A stretch of 64,000 bases of DNA from Lingula anatina (taxonomy: Eukaryota; Brachiopoda; Lingulata; Lingulida; Lingulidae). Both the position numbers and the translations under genes were made by a program. The stretch's first letter is position 1. Each line of letters opens with the position of its first letter. The stretch covers positions 191,459-255,458 of the forward strand of contig NW_019775520.1 of assembly GCF_001039355.2 (NCBI RefSeq). The letters run 5' to 3'. The notes below the pieces were generated by a model that had not been told where the DNA came from, searched no databases, and saw only the letters and a list, made by a program, of their open reading frames with translations. Shown one piece after another: positions 15,401-26,400 of this stretch.

Positions 15401-16612
15401 TTTTTTCCACAAACCTTTATCTAAGCAGCCATATCTGAATAACAGGCTCATTTTACAATATACTAACATTTAATTGAAAATCAATTGTAAAAGATTTTTA
15501 ATCAAGTATTTTAAAACACTTCAGATATTTGTATACCTTTCCTCGTACTCTTAATGAGCGCCTTCTCCGCCCCACCTCGTGCACTGAGCCATATTCTTTG
15601 TCTGTCTCTTCAATAACTCTCTTTTTAGTTGGTGTATTTGATTGCGGCCTTTTTCTTTTAACTCCACCTGTCACAATTCTTGGCAGAGGTTTAAACTGAA
15701 AGAAAAATGTACATTTTTATGATAAATGCCCTTTCACTGAAATAAAATTGATATATAGGATACTTCAGTTTAATGCCTTATTGATATTGCACTTTTCTCT
15801 AACTACTGTTAGGTGAGTAATAACATCAATTCACATCTGAATTAAAGATAATAATGGGAAATATGATAAGCTTAATTTGCAGGATAAATATATTACTATG
15901 TGGCATTTTCTAATGATTGCTGATCACATGAATTAATTAAAACTTACTTCTGATGTTCAAACCACAAACTTCCAATAGTAGTAAATAAAGGTTTGTAATC
16001 TTTGTAGTATGTAACAAAAAGTTGGAAAACATGAGTTGTTATTTTAGAGAACTGATCAGATCTCGAGATCTTTTATGTGCCAACATACTGTTTTTCACAG
16101 ACAGGTATAGTATTCAAATATCAGTCTCTACATGTACCTTTTCTAAAAAAATAAATAAATAAATAAAAAATAAATAAATAAGTCCAAAATCTGCAAATCC
16201 ATTGTGACGATCTATAAGTGTGTGTGTGTGTGTGGGGGGGGGGGGGGTGTCATTAGATAGTATTATTATACACTTCAATATTATGTAGTATACTATACAT
16301 ATAATGATGCTACAATATAATATAATAAGTAATTCATGCTGCCCATTTATGTACTAGTATGCCATGTAACATACCGAGTATATATCATCAATATTACAGA
16401 GACTAGTGTATAGAAGTTTGCACTCTACCCATCTTGTAGTTGTGATCTCTACGACTTTTGAAGTTTTGATTTTAATGAACTAAACAACAGTGCTGCACGG
16501 ATCAGTCAAATCTTACCGGATTTAGAAGTCCCAGTTGTGCAAGTATTTTCTTGTTATCTTCGATATTCTTCAGCCGAAGCTTTTCGTATTCGGAGAGTTC
16601 TCTTGACGGCAT
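12494..16612 (-). CDS. SRA/YDG-domain protein with WDR76-like N-terminal motif and acidic tail
   Basis: Eight exons: 16517-16612 (ATG at 16612), 15537-15695, 15141-15240, 14685-14745, 14200-14350, 13733-13886, 13290-13408 and 12494-12886 (stop TAA). Their lengths sum to 1233 nt, giving 410 aa with every phase consistent. Residues 5-29 ([14 protein letters not shown]...ILAQLGL) resemble the short motif at the start of WDR76. Residues about 33-118 are basic, then acidic. Residues about 119-275 form an SRA/YDG domain: [69 protein letters not shown] and GVWRFALKR. The last 130 residues are very acidic and rich in D/E/S/K. SRA domains bind 5-methylcytosine or hemimethylated DNA in UHRF1 and in plant SUVH proteins. 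There is no ubiquitin-like, Tudor, PHD or RING domain, so this is not UHRF1 itself and should not be assumed to be a ubiquitin ligase. One donor is GTCAGT (exon 13733-13886). Confidence 0.9.
12971..13002. repeat. T-tract followed by G-tract in an intron
   Basis: A run of about 20 T then about 10 G lies in the last intron of the SRA-domain gene. A similar (GT)n plus G run lies at about 16217-16248, in the first intron of the same gene. Confidence 0.9.
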
Positions 16613-17949
16613 TTTTCTCTCGTGCAAAAGCGACAGAACCTTGAAAGATCACCACGCGGTTGAGGTTGCAGGGATTTCCAGGTCTCATACAATACGGGTT
16701 TTGATAGAAAATAATATCAAAGCTTCATTGGTTCATATCATCTTGACCTATCAGCTCATTACAATAATGCAATAAATTGATTTCCATAATATGTTTAATG
16801 AAATATGTATAAAAATTAATATAAAGGAAAATTTCGGTGTATTTTTATTTCTTAATTCAGACCCGTTAATGGGATTCCCGCCTCTTCAGACCACGTGGGA
16901 TTGTTTACAACTGATATCGAGGGTGCCTTTTAAACACGTGGGTGTAAAGCTCTTCGCTGTCCGATGTAAATAATGATAATATTGATTCAACTTATCTTGG
17001 GTTAGTGGGTCTGAATAGGCCTATATATTATTATTTATTTATTTATTTTTTGCAATGTTTGCGATGCGATATGATTTTCCTATATGTACCGTAGTATATC
17101 AAAGGATTATTTGAAGGGGGGTCCGCAGATGGCAAGCCGACCCTCCCCCCCCCCCCCCCACCTTGGCGTGGGGTTCGGGCCCGTTGAAGGATTCCAAAAA
17201 ATCTGGTATTTTAGAGGGCGAACGGTGCCATTTGGCACGGTTTAGAACTATGATTTAGCTAGTTAAAATCCTCATTTGAAGACGTGACCATTGGTATGAT
17301 TTTTTTTCAGAAATCGAAGGGGGGATCAGAACCCCTCTGAACCCCCTCTAAATCCTCTACTGTACTTGTATATTCATATATTAATAAAGTGACAGAAGCA
17401 AACATCACAGCTGCCATTCATATAGTTTTTATTCACTTATAGGCCTACTTTTTATTTTTTTACTCTACCAATTTTTTTTATTGCAGGCATTTACACAGCT
17501 TCGAAATAATATGAGGGCAAAGTCACAGTCTGGCAACCGATTACTAACTTTGCTATCAACTGTGACTGTAATAAAGTTTTAAATAATTATCGCTGCAAAT
17601 TATTGAGTTCTCTAGAAAACACTGTCTGACCTAATTGTTGGATGTTTCATGACTGGATACGGAGAAAAGATTAAGTTACAAATTATCCCATACTGTATAT
17701 ATGCACAAACCAACATATCATACATGTAGGCCTACATCATTTGAAATAGTAGCCTATATGTGATTAGTAAAAATAGTGATCGAACAAGATTGTTAATTTT
17801 CTTGAATACAATACGCATTAAATATACCAGCAGTTCCTAGTTGGATTAAAGTGTCATTAAATATGCTTTAAATAGGGTAAAATTAACCACATTGCACTTT
17901 TTTGTCAAAAAAAAAAATTCGCTCAATATCTGCCACAGCAATACAAATT
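16613..17949. other. Intergenic region between the SRA-domain and IFI44-like genes
   Basis: Contains the presumed promoter of the SRA-domain gene just above 16612, a MITE copy (17104-17362), three TAGGCCTA words and the 3' UTR of the IFI44-like gene. TTTATT at 17428-17433 would serve as AATAAA on the minus strand. No coding exon was seen. Confidence 0.6.
17104..17362 (+). mobile_element. hAT-like MITE, copy 1 (5' end truncated)
   Basis: Shares blocks in order with the copies at 18396 and 37644: GGATTATTTGAAGGGGGGTC, AAGCCGACC, GGTTTAGAACTAT.ATTTAGCTAG, TTTTTTCAG..A and a C-rich 3' end closing AATCCTCTACTG. The first ~16 bp of the terminal repeat are missing or diverged. Noncoding. Confidence 0.8.
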
Positions 17950-20900
17950 TTAAATGGCTTGCAGGCCAAGCTGCACGTTCTCAAAGTTGTCAGAACACTG
18001 CTGGGATGCAAGCTCATCGAAGTAATCGTCCGCACACCCAAGCATTCGCTGTATCGCCGTGAGAGTGAGAACGTCGACACTAGCATCCAGCTCCACTTCT
18101 TTGCAGTAGTTCTTCACCAAGAGCACCTAGATTAAAAATTGTAGCAAATATGCATAAGCCCTGTTTGGGTTTTGCTTTCTTTTATTTTTAATTTTACTGG
18201 TACATTACGTAACTCATAATACATGGTGAAAAACTTAAGTACATATCAATAAAACTTGTACGAAGTCTTTTTCCAATATAATCTTATTTCTAATTTTTTT
18301 AGTTATTCGTTTATTTATTACTTTTTTCACAAGGTTTTTTGTTCACTTTTATTGTTCAAAAATATGAGTACACGTGCATAGTAGGCTTATCCACCCAGGG
18401 GCGGATCCAGGATTACTTGAAGTGGGGTCCGGAAAGACAGGCCTCTGATGTGAAGCCGACCATCGCCCTCTTGGTGTGGGGTTCGGGGCCTGCTCAAGGA
18501 CCCCGCAATTTTTAGGTGTTTTGGAGAGCAAACAGAGCCCTTTTGTACGGTTTAGAACTATAATTCAGTTAGTTAACATTCTAATTTCAAGAGGGGAATA
18601 TGGGTGTGCGATATATTTTTCAGAAACCGAAGAGGGGGTCCTGAACCCCCCCCCCCCCCCAAATCCGCCACTGTCCACCTTACCTGTGATTCTGGCAATC
18701 CCAGAAGGTCAGCGACTTGTTTGACCTTGTCTTGCAGGGCTTTGCTCAGATAAACTTTGGAGAGATCTACATCGGCTATCTGGCTCACTTTGTCAACCTT
18801 TGTCAGCAATATCAAGCACGGGATATCTACGGATAAATGAACGCCAGAGTTTTATGAAAAGAAGCTTATACTATTTAAGAAACATGCATGGTGTTTGTGT
18901 GGTTAAGAGAGAGAGAGAGAGAGAAAGAAAGAGAGAGAGAGAGAGGACAATATAAGCTACACAGACAGGAAATAAATTATGAAGTAAATAACAGCAACAG
19001 ACTAACAAACAAACAACCAAATACTTTTTATTAATTTAAATTGTTATTAAATGAAAAAAAATTACTTTTCGACAGGGCCAGATCTTTGATGTCTACCAGT
19101 TTCTTTTTAATTGTCTCCGATATGACTGAGACGGTTGCCGCGTCAATGACAAAAGCGAGACAATGGATGGAGTTGGAAATGTTTGGAGTCTTCACAAATC
19201 CTGGTATATTGGTAGTTATTCTTGTATTGGGATGGCACTTGAAAATATCAATAAAAAAATAAACAAATCATGTCTTTTAAGATTAAAATTAATATGTAGC
19301 ACTATTCAAATATTTTTAGTTTAAACACACTAAAAAAAAACTCCATTTGAACTGCTGTATTATCTACTGATCAATACTTATAGATTGGGAGCTAAAGGCG
19401 AACAAGACATTGCTGTCCCTCCTATTATCTTACTACAATGTATCTCCTATTAACGCACTATAACTTTTTCTGTTCAATACATATCCTGTATACACATGCA
19501 TATTTATTCATTTTGAATTCAAAAATAGCCTAATATTTCTACCAATACTATATAGCGCGTGATCATTAAGAAAACTTCTTCAAACGTGTGTTTGATAATG
19601 AAAAAAGTTTAAAATACCTGAAAGCCGTCAGGAACATTTCCGTCCAAGAGAAACTGGAAATCTACCGGCTCAAGTCCTTGACCGTCTTCAAGACCAGGGG
19701 TGTCACACAACTGGAATTTCAGAGGGGTCCCATCCGTGGCCCGAATTTCGTAGGTCCTGAACTACAGAATAAGAGTGGGTTGCTCAGCTGTATTTCAGGG
19801 AGTTGGAATGTTATACTGAAGTTATTTCGAGTCGCTGTTTTGATTTTGGAAAGAATAACATTTACGTAAAGAAAAAAGATGAAAATTACAGAAAAATAGA
19901 ACAATATGCTATCAAGCGCGTGTTCGACATTCTTATCATTAAGTCTTTCATCATTTGGCGTACGCGTGCAATTAGCACAAAGGAGATTGATATTCAGAAA
20001 TTAGTTTCTTCTTAAATTTTATGTTCCCTCGACCCAGTAATAAAATTGAAAAAATGTCATTTATTATTATAATTTTTTCTGTGGCCTTTAATTACTGTCT
20101 TTAGATATTTGAAGCTGAATACGTACCTTTGTTGTTAAACTTCGGGCACTGGCACCAGTCATAGCTTGTGTAGCTATACGGTTCCTGAATACCGATTTCA
20201 CACCGTTAAAAAAGCTTGACTTCCCCGAGCCAACTGTTCCCGTTAGTAGTATTCGGGCTCTCTTCACTCCGTAGGGGGGTTCATACTGTAGCACGCGGTT
20301 TGCAAGAGCTTTAACACTCTAAAATAAAAACAAATCTCATTCTTTCAATAGTAAGACCATCCAGACCATATAGACTATATGCCTTTTGAATTTTTGAATA
20401 CTGATTTACAATAAACAATTCTTTCAATTATCATCCCTCATCAGTAAATTGTCTTTAATTTTTTAAGCGCGAGTAACATTAAAACCAAGTGTGAGAACAG
20501 AAATCAGGGCCCATCCAAATCGAATTTAGTCTGTTTTTAAACACATCGCAAGAATTTTAGCAATTATTTTTTTAAAACTCTCTTCAACATAAAAGGAGTG
20601 GATTATCTTTACCAGTATTTTATGGCATGCTTTTGATTTTTTTGTGCCTAGTTTATCTAAACGTCATGATTTTCGCAAATATAATAGGCCTATATTTACC
20701 TTTTGTAAATATACAGATGCGAAACACAATAAATAGTATATCATTTTATCAAAGTAGGTCAAAATGGACGTATGATAACACTTAAACTGTGGAATGTGTA
20801 ACACTTTGTTTCAAACTCAATCCACTGTCTGCACTTACCTCTCCATCCCATCCGTGACACTTTCTCCACGCATTTGGCAACTCACTTGAAAATTGGAATA

Positions 20901-21306
20901 GGTTTTTTTTGTTAAATGAGGTTGCATAAAACGTGGATACTTAATGCTAAAACAGATATATATATATTCTAAACAAGGAAGTAATGTGGGACCTAAATAT
21001 AATTCCATGCATGTTATGGGATAAATTAGTACAATTTCTGTAACGTAAATAGAAAATGAAAATTCCAAAATATGTTGTTTTAACTACACACAAAAAGGCA
21101 GAAAGGTATAGACAAATAATTTCTAGGTTCTGTTCCGAAAGAGAAAGTAATGTGCATATATCCTGACAGAAGAAAAGTTGATCAACCCACAAGTAAGCTC
21201 CTTTCTTACTAAAGAAACGCCTTTTGGGAATCTTAAAGCGTCGTTATCATTGATGAAATAAACGTTACTCTGGTTGATAACCTTACCTGTCTGCAGCGTC
21301 CGCCAT
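17950..21306 (-). CDS. IFI44-like: Interferon-induced protein 44-like GTPase
   Basis: Seven exons: 21287-21306 (ATG at 21306, only MADAAD plus part of a codon), 20839-20884, 20127-20318, 19618-19761, 19066-19237, 18684-18826 and 17950-18126 (stop TAA). The sum is 894 nt, giving 297 aa, with all phases consistent. G motifs: P-loop GTVGSGKS (residues 49-56) followed by SFFNGVKSVF, DTPG at 106-109 (G3) and TKVD at 200-203 (G4). HCLAFVIDA precedes G4 as in the IFI44/IFI44L family. The 19237 acceptor was chosen because the nearer AG (about 19213) would create an immediate stop in phase. In vertebrates this family is interferon-inducible and acts in the cytoplasm; it is often expanded in invertebrates. 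An immune role here is inferred only from homology. The protein is short, essentially a lone G domain, without the N-terminal TLDc-like part of vertebrate IFI44. Confidence 0.9.
18396..18673 (+). mobile_element. hAT-like MITE, copy 2, full length, inserted beside a splice donor
   Basis: Starts CAGGGGCGGATCCAGG and ends CAAATCCGCCACTG, imperfect inverted ends (CAG[G/T]GGCGGAT). It is flanked on both sides by TCCACC (18390-18395 and 18674-18679), a direct repeat that looks like a target-site duplication. No coding capacity. It lies in the last intron of the IFI44-like gene, starting 10 bp from the donor of exon 18684-18826. Confidence 0.88.
18907..18944. repeat. (GA)n microsatellite, interrupted
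   Basis: GA dinucleotide run with a short GAAAGAAA interruption, in an intron of the IFI44-like gene. Confidence 0.95.
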
Positions 21307-22981
21307 GTCCGTATCAACAAGTTAAAACTGTGCACTATCAATCGGATGACTCATCGGAAAAACCGACGAGTGTCACGGATTGACCCGATGCTCCGCCGTT
21401 CTAATTTGAGCTTTTCTTAGAAGATGGAATTGTCCTACAAGCTTTGGCGCGAAGATTCAAACATCCTTTGTAATGTGAAATAAAAACCTGCCTATCGTAT
21501 CTAAGCCAAATCATTAAAGAAATTCGTCGATGCAATTTTGTTTTTGCAGGTCTATATATCACCGCTCAGTAAACATCGTGTGAATAAAACATGGTAATAT
21601 AATGAGTGAAATCGATATTTTTTATTTTACAAAAATTACCACACTTAATCAGAAAAGAGAACCACCAATCACTGAAATAAGGGGAAATTTTTACTCAATG
21701 TTCTGTAACATATAGACGCCCGCTCGCATATGTGTGATAATTTTAATGTCTATGACATTGTGGTTTTTTAATTTAATCCTACTTTTCGTATTGTCAATAT
21801 GACAGAATAGACGCAGGCTGACAAAATCCATATGAGCAGGGTTCGATATTCACAACATTTGATTTCTTTCAAAATCAAGAAAATAACAAACAAAAGCCCT
21901 TTTAAAACTTATTTTCATGCTTCCAGAACCCTGAACCATACTTCTTTGTTTGACTGATTTTAACTTGTATGAATATATTTTATTGTCTCTTTACTTCGTT
22001 ACAAGCTTATTTTCCCATACAATAGTCATGTTTTCAGCCTTATTTTTGTTTGTGATTACGAGATATCTTTCTTTTTCCATGTTATTTCACAAAACTGTTT
22101 ATTTTAACGTCGTCCATCAAAAAAGTAACATATTCCGGAGCTTCATGACATTTCTTAATTCACTATTGCCCTTGCAGGTAGCTCTAGTAGCTATTTAGCT
22201 GAGTCGTTATATAGGGTAAAATGTAAAATCGGACATGCATATACATAGAATATATACCAACCAATGAAGTTTCACTTACAGGCATTGTATGATAAACAGA
22301 CTTCGACAAGAGAATAAAAAATCTTCACAAATAAATGCGAAAATATGATTTTATTGTGGTGCACATTTGTTATGGGTCATATAGTTCTTGAACGTTTCAC
22401 GCGCGCAGTTCAAGTTCACAGATATGATTTTTTAAGGTATATAAGCATTAAAAATGAATCATCAATCACTCATGATTTAAATAAGTCATACTCCCAAATC
22501 ATAGTTAATATAAGACTGGCTTTTTTATACATCGGCTTAAGTATCTTGATCGGAATTCCTCCTTTTCCTCCCCTGACACATGACTTCAGTGGCTAACTAC
22601 ATGGTATGGCAATTAATAAGAAAGGGTATTTAAAAAAGTTTTAGCCTCGACAAATAAAATTGTTATTAACCGAAAAAATACTCTTGTTCTGACTGTATAT
22701 TACCACTATCTATATGGCCGTACACATTAGTCAAAAAATCACAACTGAAAGATTTTGATTGGTACAGATACTCGAGTACTTATGGCAATCTCTTGTCTAG
22801 ATGCTTCTAATTGCCCGTTAGTCATTTGTATAGCATCTTCCTGAAAATTTCATTTTTTCCTTGCATCACCAAGGCATGTGCTATCCAAAACTGTTCAGAA
22901 AATCATAATACGTTTCCGATATCTGAATTACTGTTTTTATCGTTTTGAGTTAGATTCAACGGTCTCCTTTTCTGTTATCAG
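21307..22981. other. Upstream region of the IFI44-like gene and possible bidirectional promoter
   Basis: AT-rich. On the + strand 118 nt from the IFI44-like ATG, 21424-21470 reads ATG GAA TTG TCC TAC AAG CTT TGG and onward to a donor-like CTTTGTAATG. It could be the first exon of a divergent gene ending at 23189, but I found no middle exon that joins it in phase. Nothing else was recognised. Confidence 0.35.
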
Positions 22982-23189
22982 AGTTATTCATGGCTGTAAA
23001 GAAGGAAGGGAAGTGTGGTTTGATAGTAAAACGTCTCAGTTCTTGTTTTATCATGACGGTACTGAGACTTGCCACTGGCATGAGCCAATGGGGGAACAGG
23101 TTTATATGAAACACAAAATGTATCAATTACGCATGAAAACAATGGAGGCAAACAACAAGCGTCCTCCGAAAAAGCAACTCTGGTCTTAG
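22982..23189 (+). CDS. Orphan terminal exon of an unrecognised gene, WW-like half
   Basis: TTCTGTTATCAG is a good acceptor. After one base the frame reads VIHGCKEGREVWFDSKTS, then QFLFYHDGTETCHWHEPMG, and ends with a basic tail (NNKRPPKKQLWS) and TAG at 23187-23189. The frame has no ATG upstream before a stop, so it is better read as a last exon than as a small single-exon gene. The stretch FYHDGTETCHWHEP resembles the second half of a WW domain (YY..H.T..T.W..P), but the first conserved Trp spacing is not typical. Upstream exons were not found. Confidence 0.45.
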
Positions 23190-23485
23190 CTCATGGCTTG
23201 CTTTCCTGCTGCTGCTGTCATTCCGTCCGAGGGCGAATGTTGATGACGAAATGACGAACCGTCACAAGTATCAACAAGTGTCAACACTGCCAATGAAAAA
23301 ATCATTCAGATCGCCTTACTGATAGCTCTTTGGTACGATGTTAAAGATAAAAATACGTTGAATTAAACACCATTTATCGCTTGTATTTTTGCTGGTTTTT
23401 GTGTTTTAGCTTTTTCTTCAGCGATTTAATTAAATTTACAAAACTGAGAGTCATGTTTCTTCTTTGTATCAGTTTCTTTTTAAGG
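23190..23485. other. Short spacer between convergent 3' ends
   Basis: Holds the 3' ends of the orphan + strand exon and of the P2X gene. TTTAAT at 23424-23429 (ATTAAA on the minus strand) is about 60 nt after the P2X stop and is a plausible poly(A) signal. Confidence 0.4.
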
Positions 23486-26400
23486 TCAGCAGCATTCCAG
23501 ACGCATTATTTTTGCTTCATTGTATTTTTCTTTCTCGAATGACGAGCGGTACCAAATGCGTAGGACAATGTCACATACCACCGAAGCCTGGTGAAAGAAA
23601 TGATCAAGGAGTTAAATAATCGAAACTCAATGACAATAAAAAAAAACATTCAACTAAAAGCCAATATTAGTAGCAATATACAGCTATAGGTAGTCTCTAG
23701 ATTTAAACTGGTATAGTATATTCATTAGGTCTAAAAAAGGTAACATTAATATTTATATTTTTTCTTGAACTAATCCAATTGTGAGATTCAGCATTAATAA
23801 ACATGCTTTAATATGTAACAAGCAGCTTACCATAGCCATAAGTGCTAGTCCTGCACCAATATTACGCAACGTGGGTGCTATACTGAATTTTCCTCCCTTC
23901 CCTGATACTGTGATCACAAAACGTATCCCCCAGGCTTTTATTAGTGTTCTGGCGGGTTGACCGTGTTCAACATAGTGATAGGCATGCCTAGAAAATACAT
24001 ATATAAACTACATCATAAATACATATACATTTCAAGTTAATATCGTTTTAATTATGTTTTAAAAATATGATTCTCTCTCTCTCTCTCTNAGTAATCTAAC
24101 ATTCTCTTATGAAATGATTACTTCAATAATAAAGTTGCGGGTAAAGTAGCGTTTAATGATTTTTTTCAATCAGTTTACAAAGCGTTTCATTTCCCAGTTC
24201 ACAAAACAATTTTGCTGACAGAAAAGCTTTGTAAAGCTTATAGTCAAACCAACAATGGCACTTTCAAAGCAATCGTGGCATTAAATCTTAATACACTGAC
24301 TAGCACTTAATTCAAGCGGTCGATGATTTATTTCTATTTGGCTTTTACAAAGCTTTTCATTCTGTAGTCTAAAACAATTTTGCCGACAAAAACCTTTGAA
24401 ATAAGTCAGGTTATAACCCAACCAACAATGGCGTTTTAAATCCAATCAGACATTAAATTGTAATACACCAGCTATCACCTCCCACGCAAATATTATCATT
24501 TAATTCAAACCTGTATTTTAGCAATCCATATGTGCATTCTAAAACACATCAAAATGGCTATATCACTATCGATTCTTTTACAATATTGTATACAATAACA
24601 CATACAGAAACACTCACCTAAAATTCAAGCCAGGGGCGATATCTGTTTTTTCGTCCACCCTTCTCATTGTAAAAAGTGGTAGGCAATATTTCGGGTCATA
24701 ATCTAAATTGCAGTCCCACTGTATATTGATATTGATAACTCCTCCCTAGAGAAAACATACGCAATAAAACAACATTTTTCAATTTCCATGTCCACTTTCA
24801 GTATACACAATGGTCAATGCATGGTCCATTTAGATATTGAAAGTTAAAAAAAAACGTTACGACTGTGTATAATCTATATACAGTATTAAAAGGACTTCTG
24901 TCAATTCACACAGATGAGTTATCGATTACCCATTAAAAAAACAAAGATACAGTAAACATTTTATTAGAATATAACCAAATATGGTTACAGCTTTGCAGAT
25001 CTTGGCACTCACTTTATAAGCTAATTCGGTAAAATTTTCTCCAATACTGTTGATAATGTCGCCTATCCTAAACGTTGGGCAGTATTTTTCTTCGTCTTTG
25101 TTCCATCTGCAAGTCTTAAGATGTTTTTCGGCATAATCTTCAGGAATTGTTCGCCTGGAATATAATGAAAAACCTTTTAACAAAAACATATAAAGAAATT
25201 ATTAACATTGAACAAACAAATATCTAAGTTGCATGTTCGTGCATTTATCATTCATTAATACCGATAGCTGAAATGATATTCAATACTACAGAAAAGCAAA
25301 ACGTTTTACGGTTTTAAATATCATACTAAAATACGATTCACGAAAAGATTTTATTTACCAAACATTTTATTTTTTATTTTCCTGCACCATTTTTTTTTCT
25401 GATATAATTTTTCATTTAATGTTAAACTAAAGACCAGAAATAATAAGAATACTTGGTGTGTTAGAAGACAGCATACATCCCTTGAAAGATTATTACAATA
25501 AGAAACGGCAGACCGTCAACACAAATAAATAATTTTCCTAACACCAACTGCTCTTACTGATTCCGTTAACTATATGTTTGATAGACTGTCTTCATTAATC
25601 TTAACGGTATTCCAATACTTGGCTATCCTCATACAGATTTGTTTATAGGCAGAAATGACTGATCTATGACATGCGAGTAAACTATCCATAAATATTCCTC
25701 CATTCATAACGCAACAGTACTGGCTAGTGTAGATTTAAAATGTTTCCTATACCGCAGCAGACACGTTTATGCTATTAAGTCCGAACTAGTGCCAAGGTGA
25801 AAGTAAACATGGTAGATGTGAAAAAAGAACAGATCGCCTTTGGCTTGTTTGAAGAAATCAGTAGCATACTGAATACTTGCCTTCTTACGCCAAATTTCGG
25901 GAAAACAATGTAGTTTTTTATAAGCACAGTGCAGTTCTCTACCCCCGGAAGAACAGGTCGACCTTTACTGAAACAAACAACATATTGAATAAGCTCTAAT
26001 CAAAGCAAAATGCTCATCTGAAGTATTGTGAGAATTTAGAAATAGTATTATTTTTTAAATGTCTAATTAAATATAATTCTGAACATGGATAATTGAAATT
26101 TGTATGTATATTGACATTGCTAATATGATTTGAGATTAATTACTTTTTCTCTACTTTGGGGAGGAGGAATAGAAAGGAAGATCAATAACTTCAAACCAAA
26201 TCTTGACCACTTAACAAACGGGCAAGCCAACATTACTCAATCATAGCGTCATCTCATTTTCATTCCAAAAATCGCAAAACTATAATGCCTTTAGACTACC
26301 TTTTATTGCTTATTTATTTATTTCAGTTTGGCTTGTATCTTACAAACCCGATCCTCTGGAATAGTAGGTTCCGTTGACTAACTTTATAATGAAAGCACAT

